Origin: Methylomonas sp.
GTDB taxonomy: Bacteria; Pseudomonadota; Gammaproteobacteria; Methylococcales; Methylomonadaceae
Reading direction: 5' to 3'
DNA length: 36,037 bases
Assembly: GCA_026989395.1 (NCBI GenBank)
Contig: JALSJK010000001.1
Location: forward strand, 1 to 36,037
Positions within the stretch are counted from its first letter, which is position 1. Every line of letters begins with the position of its first letter. Below the pieces are notes generated by a model that saw only the letters and a list, made by a program, of their open reading frames with translations, was not told the origin of the DNA and made no database searches. The position numbers were made by a program, and so were the translations under genes. This document shows positions 7,827 through 16,661 of this stretch, piece after piece.

Positions 7827-8467
7827 GTCGATTTACATTAACCAAGGGTTTATATCTTTATCCCACGCCATCTGGCGCTTATCATGCTGTTTCACTGAAG
7901 GACAATGATAAATCAAGAGTTTTTTTGCGAGCAATATTGCAACAAAGGCAAACACCCGAGCTAAATATTGGCAACTTAAAAAGTCTTATGGACGAGAAGA
8001 GTGATGAGAAATGCATGGAGTTATTATTGCATTGCCAAAAGTTAGGATGGATTCAGGGGTTAACTGAGCGGCTAGAATATCCAAAGGGTCCTTTGGATGA
8101 AATTTTGCCGGATTTGTTAGATAAAGTTTCTGCAAGTGGCAAGGTCTTACTTGCTGATAGTCAGGGATTTTATTTGGCTTGTAATGGATTGGATCATGAA
8201 GTGGCTGAAGAATTATCTGCCTTAAGTGCTGATATAGCCACAGTGCATGAGCGTCGATCCGCTTTGTTAATGAATAATATGGGGTTGACGAGTCATGCCT
8301 GGTCGCTGGTTGATGCGGCCGGAAATTCCAATGTAGGGTTTTGGCCGTTATATATTGGCGACAATCGGTTTGTCATTTGTATTTGTGGCGTACCTTATTT
8401 TAATCGGCCAGAATTTGTGACGCTAATTTGGGCTTTAAGTATTCGTTACGCCCGAGATATGATGTAA
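7823..8467 (+). CDS. winged-helix/PqqD-like N-terminus fused to roadblock-like domain
   Basis: 214 aa with a GTG start that overlaps the GTPase stop by 4 bp. Residues about 1-80 look like a small winged-helix or PqqD-like unit: LTKGLYLYPTPSGAY, then helices ending in LLLHCQKLGWIQGL. Residues about 95-210 have the pattern of a roadblock/LC7 domain: DEILPDLLDKV, GKVLLADSQGFYLACNG, ELSALSADIATVHERRSA, WPLYIGDNRFVICICGV, and a final helix. A two-part protein of this kind could sense or dock to the GTPase, recalling the division of labour in conservon CvnB/CvnC, but here in one chain. Domain calls are by eye and the N-terminal one is the weaker. Confidence 0.68.
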   Translation: MSRFTLTKGLYLYPTPSGAYHAVSLKDNDKSRVFLRAILQQRQTPELNIGNLKSLMDEKSDEKCMELLLHCQKLGWIQGLTERLEYPKGPLDEILPDLLDKVSASGKVLLADSQGFYLACNGLDHEVAEELSALSADIATVHERRSALLMNNMGLTSHAWSLVDAAGNSNVGFWPLYIGDNRFVICICGVPYFNRPEFVTLIWALSIRYARDMM

Positions 8468-8604
8468 ATCATTTATCTACTTTTCTTCAATTTTTTCATA
8501 CTCAAAGCTTGATTGGAGAAGCATCCCCTAGCCCTTAAACAATTCTTTTTTCAGCTTTGCTTCTAATAGCAAAAAAATTCCTGTCAACTACACTAATACA
8601 TTGA

Positions 8605-8633
8605 TTCAAAGATAAAAATTATTTTTCTTTGAA
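8605..8633. repeat. AT-rich inverted repeat upstream of the roadblock gene
   Basis: TTCAAAGA and TCTTTGAA arms joined through complementary A and T runs give a near-perfect dyad with one bulged base. It lies immediately before a TTGACA box (8641-8646). It may act as an operator or as an AT-rich upstream element; as a terminator for the preceding gene it lacks a T-tail. Confidence 0.35.
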
Positions 8634-8640
8634 AAGTTTA

Positions 8641-8668
8641 TTGACATGTATGTGTCAGTTACTATTTC
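8641..8668 (+). promoter_or_regulatory. candidate promoter with overlapping dyad for the roadblock gene
   Basis: A consensus -35 box TTGACA (8641-8646) and a weak -10 candidate TATTTC (8663-8668, 16 bp spacing). The -35 box overlaps the symmetric pair TGACA-N6-TGTCA (8642-8657), a possible repressor site. The 223-bp gap and its own promoter suggest the roadblock-PAS genes can be expressed apart from the GTPase genes. Confidence 0.35.
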
Positions 8669-8690
8669 ATTATTTTCAAGGTGACCAAGA

Positions 8691-9053
8691 ATGCGCGAAG
8701 ATTTACTTAAATCAATTCTGCAAGAGTTAAGTGGCAGATCAGCTGATATTGAAGCGACTGGAGTTATTTCTACTGATGGATTAACAATGGCTGCAGTATT
8801 GCCAGAAGGAATGGATGAGGATAGAGTAGGGGCTATGAGTGCTGCAATGCTTTCGTTAGGAGATCGTACTTCCCAGGAACTAGCAAGAGGGGCTTTAGAT
8901 CAGGTGCTTATTCGTGGCAATAATGGCTATGTTTTGATGACTCATGCTGGAGACGAAGCCGTTTTGACGGTATTGGCAAGGCCGAATGCAAAACTGGGGC
9001 TTATATTTCTGGACGTAAAACGAGCAGCGGAGCAAATTGCAGAAATGATTTAA
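8691..9053 (+). CDS. roadblock/LC7 domain protein (MglB-like)
   Basis: 120 aa, a single complete roadblock/LC7 domain. Typical elements in order: first helix LLKSILQELSGRSADI, strand-turn EATGVISTDGLTMAAVLP, helix AMSAAMLSLGDRTSQEL, strands DQVLIRGNNGYVLMTHAG and AVLTVLARPNAKLGLIFLD, and last helix KRAAEQIAEMI. Such proteins form dimers and regulate small GTPases; in Myxococcus MglB is the GAP of MglA. Two GTPase genes nearby are the likely partners. A good ribosome-binding site (AAGGTGA) precedes the ATG. The PAS gene begins 13 bp after the stop, so the two are probably one transcript. Confidence 0.9.
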   Translation: MREDLLKSILQELSGRSADIEATGVISTDGLTMAAVLPEGMDEDRVGAMSAAMLSLGDRTSQELARGALDQVLIRGNNGYVLMTHAGDEAVLTVLARPNAKLGLIFLDVKRAAEQIAEMI

Positions 9054-9066
9054 TGAAAGAGGGGCC

Positions 9067-9543
9067 ATGCTAAAAGATATGAATCCTGACGATGTTGTTG
9101 GCGATTATGAAAAGTCTGTCTTAACACTGCATGGTAATATTAGAAGAACAGTTTTTTATACTGAACAGGAAATACCATACCCCGAAGGTAAATTGATTGT
9201 ATCCAGGACTGACTTGACGGGGGTCATAACGCATGTTAATTCATCTTTTGTAGAAATGTCTGGATATACAAAAGATGAATTAATTGGCGCCCCGCATTCG
9301 ATACTTCGGCATCCTGCCATGCCATCGGCAGCTTTCAAGGATTTATGGGATACCATTCGCAACCAGTGTAAATGGCAAGGATATGTCAAAAATTTACGAA
9401 AAGATGGCGCTTACTATTGGGTAAAAGCTGTAGTAATTCCTAATATCAGAAATGGAGAGGTTGTTGGATATACTTCGGTCAGGAGAAAGCCTTCAAGAAA
9501 AAAAATTGAGCAGAGTATTGATCTGTACTCAACGCTCGAATAA
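9067..9543 (+). CDS. stand-alone Aer-type PAS sensor protein
   Basis: 158 aa, one PAS domain at about residues 45-140 that closely follows the FAD-binding PAS of the E. coli aerotaxis receptor Aer: RTDLTGVITHVNSSFVEMSG, then SILRHPAMP, KDLW, KWQGYVKNLRKDGAYYWV. Residues matching Aer Arg57, His58, Trp70 and Trp79 are present (Arg81, His82, Trp94, Trp103), while Aer Asp60 is replaced by Ala84. There is no HAMP, membrane or methyl-accepting domain, so output must go through another protein, plausibly the roadblock/GTPase pair. A redox or oxygen sensor bound to FAD is likely by family but not shown. An AAAGAGG ribosome-binding site precedes the ATG. Confidence 0.85.
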   Translation: MLKDMNPDDVVGDYEKSVLTLHGNIRRTVFYTEQEIPYPEGKLIVSRTDLTGVITHVNSSFVEMSGYTKDELIGAPHSILRHPAMPSAAFKDLWDTIRNQCKWQGYVKNLRKDGAYYWVKAVVIPNIRNGEVVGYTSVRRKPSRKKIEQSIDLYSTLE

Positions 9544-9608
9544 ACACTAATTTTTTTTGAAATTACCGGTAGGGTTGCTGTAAAGTTAGTCAATGAGGTA
9601 TCAGCCAA

Positions 9609-10355
9609 ATGACTAATTATTTTACTATCAGCCCAGATTTTTCCCCAGACCATCTTTCTGGATGGTACATTTTTAATACATGGTTGCAAAAAATCACCAA
9701 TGAACCAATTCGTTTGGTATTTTATGACAATTTTGAATTGCAACGTGAGGCGATTGAAAATGATTGCATAGATTTGATTTATGCAAATCCTTTTGATGCG
9801 GCTATGCTGGTTCGGCATAAAGGGTTTAAACCTTTGGTCAAACCCGATGGTTATTCTGACGAAGCCATTATCGCTGTTCATACGAGCAGCAAGTATAAAC
9901 AAATCATCGATCTACAACCTGGTTCTAGTATCGCAACAACAGATGACCCTGACATATTCATGATGGGGTTGATCCTGATGGAACCAGCAGAGCTTGATAA
10001 GTCTAATGTTGAATTGATTGCTTGTGAAAATTACATCCTGGTTGCCAAACAATTAATTCAGGGCTCTGCAAATGCAGGGATTTTTTTTGCAGAAGCGTAT
10101 GATGATTTGTCTAATATGGTGAAAAAACAGTTGCGGATTTTAGTGCGTAGTCAAATTGACATCATCCATCATTCATTAATGATTGGCCCAAAATTATTGG
10201 AAAAGCACCGGTTATTCCAAGAAGCATTGCTTGAAATGGCAGGTAATGAGAAAGGTAAAGCTGTTTTAGAAAGTTTGGGTTTTGATCGATGGCAGATTGT
10301 AAATGAAGAGGAAATGGAATTTATGATTGACTTAATGGATACATTATCAAGCTAA
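9609..10355 (+). CDS. PhnD-like periplasmic-binding-fold protein lacking a signal peptide
   Basis: 248 aa, resembling the phosphate/phosphite/phosphonate-binding (PhnD/type-2 binding protein) fold: early strand TISPDFSPDHL, then LVFYDNFELQREAIENDCIDLIYANPFDAAMLV, a typical 'gene product spans both lobes' layout, GSSIATTDDPDIFMMGL, and NAGIFFAEAYDDL. Normal PhnD proteins are exported, but this one starts directly with MTNYFTISPDF and has no signal sequence or lipobox, and no transporter permease or ATPase lies next to it. A cytoplasmic ligand sensor is therefore more likely than a transporter part. It follows the PAS gene by 65 bp on the same strand and may belong to that operon. A GAGG precedes the ATG at 10 bp. 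Confidence 0.75.
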   Translation: MTNYFTISPDFSPDHLSGWYIFNTWLQKITNEPIRLVFYDNFELQREAIENDCIDLIYANPFDAAMLVRHKGFKPLVKPDGYSDEAIIAVHTSSKYKQIIDLQPGSSIATTDDPDIFMMGLILMEPAELDKSNVELIACENYILVAKQLIQGSANAGIFFAEAYDDLSNMVKKQLRILVRSQIDIIHHSLMIGPKLLEKHRLFQEALLEMAGNEKGKAVLESLGFDRWQIVNEEEMEFMIDLMDTLSS

Positions 10356-10430
10356 TTTGTAATGGCATCTTTAGCGCAAAAACATCTTGAGAAGCAAAAA
10401 AATAAGGGTTATAGTTAACTGAGTATATGA

Positions 10431-10460
10431 TTGAGTAACTTGTATTATAAGGTATAGAAT
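10431..10460 (+). promoter_or_regulatory. promoter of tRNA-Cys
   Basis: TTGAGT (10431-10436) and TAGAAT (10455-10460) are 18 bp apart, and the tRNA begins 22 bp after the -10 box. Both boxes are close to sigma70 consensus and the distance is right for a tRNA leader. Confidence 0.5.
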
Positions 10461-10481
10461 TACTTGACCCATTGATTTATA

Positions 10482-10555
10482 GGCTGCGTAGCAAAGTGGT
10501 TATGCAGTGGCCTGCAAAGCCATCTACACCGGTTCGATTCCGGTCGCAGCCTCCA
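10482..10555 (+). tRNA. tRNA-Cys (anticodon GCA)
   Basis: A full cloverleaf is visible: acceptor GGCTGCG (10482-10488) pairs with CGCAGCC (10545-10551), the anticodon stem-loop GGCCTGCAAAGCC carries GCA, and the T-arm contains CCGGTTCGATTCCGG. The discriminator base is T, as usual for tRNA-Cys, and the CCA end is encoded in the DNA. It sits between the PhnD-like gene and slt. Confidence 0.95.
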
Positions 10556-10600
10556 TAATCAATAATCCTGCAAATATTTTTGGTGACGGAGATGTGTAGA

Positions 10601-12532
10601 ATGGAATATTCTATTGTACGAAAATTTTTGTTACTGATTTCATTCGTTTTTAGCAATCCAAGTTGGGCGATAATTGAGCCATTAGACTCGTACAGGGATA
10701 ACTTCTTGCGCGTCGAACAGCTAATTCAAAAGGGTGATAGAGAGTTGTTTTTAGCCCAGCTTTCAGATCTTACGGATTACCCATTATATCCATACCTGAT
10801 GTATCAATGGTTACACAAAAACCTTAACCATTCTGCAGAAATTAAAGCTTTTCTCGATCATTTCTCTGGTGGTTATTACGCAGAATTATTAAGGGATGAC
10901 TGGCTAAAAAATTTAGCGAAACGTCATCAGTGGAATGATCTTGTCAATTATTATAGGGGAGATAAAGCGGTTGAAAAACAATGTCGATTTTACTGGGCAT
11001 TGTATAACTTAAATCAAGAAAAAAAAGCTTTGCAGGGAATGGCAAAAATTTGGCCGACAGCTGAGGTTTTGCCTGGGGCGTGTACACAATTGGAGTCGCT
11101 ATTTGTAAAGTCCCCGATGCTCACATCAAAAATGAAGTGGCAACGCTTTGAGGCCTTATTAAGGAAAGATCAGATGGTTCTTGCAAAGCGGATATCAAAT
11201 CTGTTTTCAGGACAAGACAAAAAAATTGCAAATTTTTGGCTAAAGGTTCATCAGAATCCTGCTTTGATTAGCCAAGAAAAAATTTGGCAGAATCAAAAAA
11301 GGCATAAGGCTGGGTTAATTTTTGCCCACGGCGTAGAAAGACTGGCAAAAAGACAACTATCAACTGCCATCAAAATTTGGGATCGAAATAAAAACAATTT
11401 CCACTTGAATAAATTACGTGTCCAGGAAGTTGAAAAAGAACTGGCAGTCTGGATGGTGGTAAGACGCTATAAATCGGCTTATAAACGATTTAATCAGTTG
11501 GTGTTCACTGACCAGGAAATCAGGGAATGGCGGGTGCGAGCTGCATTGTTTGAAAACAATTGGGCGCATGTGCTATCGGCTTTAAATCGGTTAAATAATC
11601 TCGAAAAAATCAAACCCAAGTGGCAATATTGGCGAGCCAGAGCGTATTGGGAAGTTGGTGAGAAGAAGCTAGCGAAAAGGTTGTTTTCTAAGTTAGCTGG
11701 GCGACGTTCCTTTTATGGATTTGTTGCCGCTGATTATTTGGGTCAAGCTTATCAACTGGCTAAAAAGGAAGTTAAATTACCGCGCTTTAAATTGAAAAAT
11801 TTTGTTGAAAACAATGAATTCAAGGCTGTTAAGGAGTTTATGTATTTCAACAGAAAAAAGCAGGCGAGGGAGCAATGGTTTCACGCTTTGAAATTGCTGC
11901 CTGATTGGCAAGTGCCTGCCGCCGCATTGATTGCTCAGGAACAAGGCTGGGATCAGTTTGCATCGGAAACAATAAAGCTGGTAAATCGAGCAGGGGAAAA
12001 TGAAATAGGTTTGCGTTTTTCATTAGCTTTCCATAAGCTGGTTATAAAGCATGCAAAAAAAACTAGGATTGATCCGGCAATTGTATTTAGCCTGATTCGC
12101 AGGGAGAGTGCATTTAACAAAAATGCTGTATCCCCTGTTGGCGCTCGCGGATTGATGCAAATCATGCCTAAAACAGGAAAGTATATTGCGAAAACTCTTC
12201 AAGAAAATTGGCGAAACGCTGACATACTGTTTGATCCAGAAATAAATCTTCGCTACGGTACTTTTTATTATAAGCAGATGCTGAATAGATTTAGAGGTAA
12301 TTTTGCTTTGGCTGCGGCAGCATACAATGCTGGTCCACATCGTGTAAAACGTTGGTTGCCAGAAAATCATACGCTACCTGCTGATATTTGGATTGAAATG
12401 ATACCTTTTGATGAAACGCGAAAATATGTCGTGGCAGTATTAACAAATGCTATTTTTTATCGCCAACAATTAGGCCGTAGCGATTTAAAAATATCTGATT
12501 TGTTGAAAGATGTTATGCCTTTTAGAGGCTGA
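10601..12532 (+). CDS. slt: soluble lytic murein transglycosylase
   Basis: About 643 aa, matching the size of E. coli Slt70. A Sec signal peptide (EYSIVRKFLLLISFVFSNPSWA) leads to the periplasm. The long all-helical superhelix fills residues about 25-470, and the C-terminal lysozyme-like SLT domain carries the catalytic glutamate in RRESAF (Glu502), followed by SPVGARGLMQIMPKTG and AYNAGPHRVKRWLP. It cleaves peptidoglycan between MurNAc and GlcNAc with formation of 1,6-anhydro ends, serving wall turnover. In-frame starts exist at 10580 (TTG), 10583 (GTG) and 10592; the ATG at 10601 is chosen because GGAG ends 9 bp before it and the signal peptide begins there. It follows tRNA-Cys closely. Confidence 0.93.
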   Translation: MEYSIVRKFLLLISFVFSNPSWAIIEPLDSYRDNFLRVEQLIQKGDRELFLAQLSDLTDYPLYPYLMYQWLHKNLNHSAEIKAFLDHFSGGYYAELLRDDWLKNLAKRHQWNDLVNYYRGDKAVEKQCRFYWALYNLNQEKKALQGMAKIWPTAEVLPGACTQLESLFVKSPMLTSKMKWQRFEALLRKDQMVLAKRISNLFSGQDKKIANFWLKVHQNPALISQEKIWQNQKRHKAGLIFAHGVERLAKRQLSTAIKIWDRNKNNFHLNKLRVQEVEKELAVWMVVRRYKSAYKRFNQLVFTDQEIREWRVRAALFENNWAHVLSALNRLNNLEKIKPKWQYWRARAYWEVGEKKLAKRLFSKLAGRRSFYGFVAADYLGQAYQLAKKEVKLPRFKLKNFVENNEFKAVKEFMYFNRKKQAREQWFHALKLLPDWQVPAAALIAQEQGWDQFASETIKLVNRAGENEIGLRFSLAFHKLVIKHAKKTRIDPAIVFSLIRRESAFNKNAVSPVGARGLMQIMPKTGKYIAKTLQENWRNADILFDPEINLRYGTFYYKQMLNRFRGNFALAAAAYNAGPHRVKRWLPENHTLPADIWIEMIPFDETRKYVVAVLTNAIFYRQQLGRSDLKISDLLKDVMPFRG

Positions 12533-12656
12533 TATTAGTTCGGTTATTCGATTTCACACTTGCCTTACCACGGCCTCATAAACGACAGTCTCCTTGATTA
12601 ACAAGAGTTCCGCATCCCCGATTAGCAATATTTATAAGAGTTATTTTATCAAGTGG

Positions 12657-12662
12657 TATAAA
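12657..12662 (+). promoter_or_regulatory. candidate extended -10 promoter element of adk
   Basis: TGGTATAAAAT places an extended -10 (TGn) before TATAAA at 12657-12662, about 62 bp ahead of the adk start. No clear -35 box lies 16-18 bp upstream, which extended -10 promoters can do without. Confidence 0.35.
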
Positions 12663-12685
12663 ATAAAGAGTTTTACTTAATGTAA

Positions 12686-13384
<699 letters not shown>

Positions 13385-13441
13385 ATGCAGTAGGATTTAT
13401 GTTTTTGGGTTTTATATTACAACAAAGATTATTTTAAGCTT

Positions 13442-14851
13442 ATGGCAGGTAAAACGTTATACGATAAATTATGGGATGACCATGTAGTTTATACTGAAGA
13501 AAATGGTTCAGCGCTTCTATATATTGATCGTCAGTTGGTTCATGAAGTTACTTCACCTCAAGCATTTGAGGGAATGCGGCTGGCGGGAAGAAAGCCGTGG
13601 CGAAAATCTCGGAATCTAGCAGTAGCTGATCACAATATTCCTACTACCAAACGTGCAGAAGGCATTGCAGATCCTGTATCACGGTTGCAGGTAGAAACTC
13701 TGGAAAAAAACTGTGAAGAATTTGGTATTACAGAATTTGCAATGACCGATCCAAGACAGGGGATTGTTCATGTTATGGGGCCGGAACAAGGTGCGGTACT
13801 ACCCGGTATGACTGTAGTTTGCGGTGATTCTCACACCTCAACTCATGGTGCATCTGGTGCTTTGGCTTTTGGAATTGGTACATCTGAAGTCGAGCATGTT
13901 TTGGCAACTCAATGTTTGGTACAAAGTAAGTCCAAAAATATGCTGATCAGAGTTAATGGCTCTGTTGGAAAAGGCGTAACAGCAAAGGACATTGTTTTAG
14001 CAATTATTGGAAAAATTGGTACAGCGGGCGGGACTGGCTATGCCATAGAGTTTGCTGGCGAAGCCATTCAGGCTTTATCAATGGAAGGACGAATGACGGT
14101 ATGTAATATGGCAATCGAAGCGGGAGCCCGTGCCGGACTTATTGCCGTTGATGATGTCACAATTAACTATTATCAGGGTCGGCCATTTGCTCCCAAGGGG
14201 GATCATTGGGAGCTAGCCAAAGCTGCCTGGCAGGGCTTGCATTCTGATGAGGATGCTGAATTTGACAAAATTATTGATCTCGATGCGCAAACTATTATTC
14301 CTCAAGTGACCTGGGGAACGTCACCGGAATTGGTGGTTCCGGTTGATGCTGCAGTCCCTGATCCCTCAAATGAACCAGACCCAGTAAAACGCCAAGGTAT
14401 GGAACGCGCTCTTGAATACATGGGGCTTGAGCCAGGCCAAAAAATAACCGAGATTAATCTTGATACCATTTTTATTGGCTCGTGTACTAATTCTAGAATT
14501 GAGGATTTACGTGAGGCTGCAAAAATAGCGAAAGGAAAAAAAGTAGCAAAGAATGTTCATAGGGCATTAGTTGTACCTGGGTCTGGTTTGATAAAACAAC
14601 AGGCCGAAGAGGAAGGTCTAGACCAGATTTTTCTGGAAGCTGGCTTTGAATGGCGTGAACCGGGATGTTCAATGTGCTTGGCGATGAATGCTGATCGACT
14701 GGAAGAAGGTGAGCGTTGTGCCTCAACTTCAAATCGGAACTTTGAAGGTCGCCAGGGCTATGGCGGCAGAACTCATCTGGTTAGTCCTTCAATGGCAGCG
14801 GCGGCTGCAATTGCTGGTCATTTTGTTGATGTTAGAAATTTTACAAACTAG
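13442..14851 (+). CDS. leuC: 3-isopropylmalate dehydratase large subunit
   Basis: 469 aa, aconitase-family catalytic subunit that isomerises 2- to 3-isopropylmalate in leucine synthesis, as a heterodimer with LeuD. The start [16 protein letters not shown] is typical. The [4Fe-4S] cysteines are Cys348 in [13 protein letters not shown] and Cys409/Cys412 in [22 protein letters not shown] and other substrate loops are intact. It is followed 8 bp later by leuD, so the two form an operon. The ribosome-binding site is weak, and no attenuator or leader peptide of leucine codons was noticed in the 57-bp gap after adk. Confidence 0.97.
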   Translation: MAGKTLYDKLWDDHVVYTEENGSALLYIDRQLVHEVTSPQAFEGMRLAGRKPWRKSRNLAVADHNIPTTKRAEGIADPVSRLQVETLEKNCEEFGITEFAMTDPRQGIVHVMGPEQGAVLPGMTVVCGDSHTSTHGASGALAFGIGTSEVEHVLATQCLVQSKSKNMLIRVNGSVGKGVTAKDIVLAIIGKIGTAGGTGYAIEFAGEAIQALSMEGRMTVCNMAIEAGARAGLIAVDDVTINYYQGRPFAPKGDHWELAKAAWQGLHSDEDAEFDKIIDLDAQTIIPQVTWGTSPELVVPVDAAVPDPSNEPDPVKRQGMERALEYMGLEPGQKITEINLDTIFIGSCTNSRIEDLREAAKIAKGKKVAKNVHRALVVPGSGLIKQQAEEEGLDQIFLEAGFEWREPGCSMCLAMNADRLEEGERCASTSNRNFEGRQGYGGRTHLVSPSMAAAAAIAGHFVDVRNFTN

Positions 14852-14859
14852 GTTTTTTT

Positions 14860-15495
14860 ATGAGAGCTTTTAAAACCATTACTTCGCTGGTTGTGCCATT
14901 GGATCGAGCCAATATTGATACTGATGCAATTATCCCAAAACAATTTTTAAAATCTATTCGTAGAACAGGTTTTGGCCCTTTTTTATTTGATGAATGGCGC
15001 TATGAGGATCGAGGCGAGCCGGATATGGATTGCAGTAATCGACCTTTAAAAAAGGATTTCGTACTCAATGATCCTCAATACAAAGGGGCACAAATATTGT
15101 TGACCCGAGAAAATTTTGGTTGCGGTTCATCCAGAGAGCATGCTCCGTGGGCGCTTGATGATTATGGCTTCCGGGTGATTATCGCGCCTAGTTTTGCTGA
15201 TATTTTCTACAATAACTGTTTCAAAAATGGATTATTACCCATTGTATTAGATGAGGAAATTGTCGATAGCTTATTTAATGAACTAGACAAAGGCGATCAA
15301 TTGACTGTTGATTTAGAACAACAGCAGATTGCTACGCCTTCTGGTCGAGTTATCGCTTTTGATGTTGATGAAAATAGAAAATTTAGATTGCTAAATGGTC
15401 TTGATGATATTGCGTTAACACTTCAGCAGGCTGAAAAGATTAAGGCTTATGAAGAACAACGAGCCAAGCGTGCGCCCTGGCTGTTTGCAGATTAA
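14860..15495 (+). CDS. leuD: 3-isopropylmalate dehydratase small subunit
   Basis: 211 aa, swivel-domain subunit that completes the LeuCD enzyme. It shows [17 protein letters not shown] near the N-terminus, the conserved [15 protein letters not shown] loop that positions substrate next to the iron-sulphur cluster, and [17 protein letters not shown]. Length is normal. In many gammaproteobacteria leuB follows leuD and precedes asd; here only an 88-bp gap with no coding content separates leuD from asd. Confidence 0.97.
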   Translation: MRAFKTITSLVVPLDRANIDTDAIIPKQFLKSIRRTGFGPFLFDEWRYEDRGEPDMDCSNRPLKKDFVLNDPQYKGAQILLTRENFGCGSSREHAPWALDDYGFRVIIAPSFADIFYNNCFKNGLLPIVLDEEIVDSLFNELDKGDQLTVDLEQQQIATPSGRVIAFDVDENRKFRLLNGLDDIALTLQQAEKIKAYEEQRAKRAPWLFAD

Positions 15496-15583
15496 ATGCT
15501 ACGAGCGTTTCTAAAAGATTTACCTTGGTAGTTTTTGAGCCAAGAAAAATAATTAAGTTTGTCCATGAAAAAATACCTAGTCG

Positions 15584-16606
15584 ATGACCAAAAAATATAA
15601 TGTAGCCGTAGTAGGTGCAACTGGAGCGGTAGGCGAGGCGATGCTGGCTATTCTTGAAGAGCGGAAATTTCCAGTTGATCGAGTATATGCATTGGCCAGT
15701 TCTCGTTCTGAAGGTAAAAGAATTCCATTCAAAGGAGAATCCTTAAAGGTTGAGGATTTGGCAAATTTTGATTTCTCCAAGGTTCAAATTGGATTATTTT
15801 CAGCAGGAGCTTCTATTTCTGCTGAATATGCTCCTAAAGCTGCAGAAGCTGGTTGTGTGGTGATTGATAACACTTCCCACTTTCGCTATGACGACGATAT
15901 TCCTCTTGTTGTACCAGAAGTTAATCCGGACAAAATTGCAGAATATGAAAATCGAGGCATTATTGCCAATCCTAATTGTTCAACTATCCAAATGATGGTG
16001 GCATTGAAGCCCATTTATGATGCAGTCGGACTGGAAAGGATAAATGTTTGTACTTATCAGGCAGTTTCTGGTACTGGTAAGCAGGGAATTGAGGAAGTTG
16101 TGAACCAGACAGCAAAATTATTAAACGGCAAGCCGATTGAAGCAAAGGTCTATCCTAAACAAATTGCTTTTAATGTTTTGCCTCAAATTGATATCTTTAT
16201 GGAAAATGGTTATACCAAGGAGGAAATGAAAATGGTGTGGGAAACGCGGAAAATTCTTGCTGATGATAATATCAAGGTTAATCCGACTGCGGTCAGAGTT
16301 CCTGTATTTTATGGACATTCGGAAGCTGTACATATTGAAACCCGTGATAAGATTTCAGCTGATGAGGTCGTGAAAATTTTACAGGAAAGTCCTGGAGTAA
16401 CGGTTCTTGATGAGCGAATTGATGGTGGTTATCCAACGGCTGTTACCGAGTCATCAGGTCATGACGATGTGTTTGTCGGACGTATTCGAGAGGATATTTC
16501 ACACCCCAGAGGTATCGATATGTGGGTCGTGGGCGATAACGTACGGAAAGGGGCAGCTCTTAATAGTGTACAAATTGCAGAAGAACTGGTAAAAAAACAC
16601 ATCTAG
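15584..16606 (+). CDS. asd: aspartate-semialdehyde dehydrogenase
   Basis: 340 aa, cytoplasmic enzyme reducing aspartyl phosphate to aspartate semialdehyde with NADPH, feeding Lys, Met, Thr and diaminopimelate synthesis. NADP-binding motif VVGATGAVGEAML at the N-terminus; active-site cysteine Cys132 in NPNCSTIQ; RVPVFYGHSEAVH carries the substrate-binding His region. It belongs to the shorter (Bacillus/Pseudomonas-like) Asd group. An upstream ATG at 15565 opens only an 11-codon frame ending inside the gene, so the ATG at 15584 is used. It is 55 bp upstream of fimV in the order seen in Pseudomonas. Confidence 0.96.
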   Translation: MTKKYNVAVVGATGAVGEAMLAILEERKFPVDRVYALASSRSEGKRIPFKGESLKVEDLANFDFSKVQIGLFSAGASISAEYAPKAAEAGCVVIDNTSHFRYDDDIPLVVPEVNPDKIAEYENRGIIANPNCSTIQMMVALKPIYDAVGLERINVCTYQAVSGTGKQGIEEVVNQTAKLLNGKPIEAKVYPKQIAFNVLPQIDIFMENGYTKEEMKMVWETRKILADDNIKVNPTAVRVPVFYGHSEAVHIETRDKISADEVVKILQESPGVTVLDERIDGGYPTAVTESSGHDDVFVGRIREDISHPRGIDMWVVGDNVRKGAALNSVQIAEELVKKHI

Positions 16607-16661
16607 TCTAAGCTTACAAAATATATTTTACTGTTTTATTTTAGAAACTGTGGTGAATGGT

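Noticed and set aside
9414-9902. 162-codon antisense ORF over the PAS and PhnD-like genes
   Set aside because: It lies opposite two well-supported genes, crosses their boundary, and has no recognisable domain.
12023-12370. 115-codon antisense ORF over the slt catalytic domain
   Set aside because: Shadow of the strongly conserved SLT region; the product has no family resemblance.
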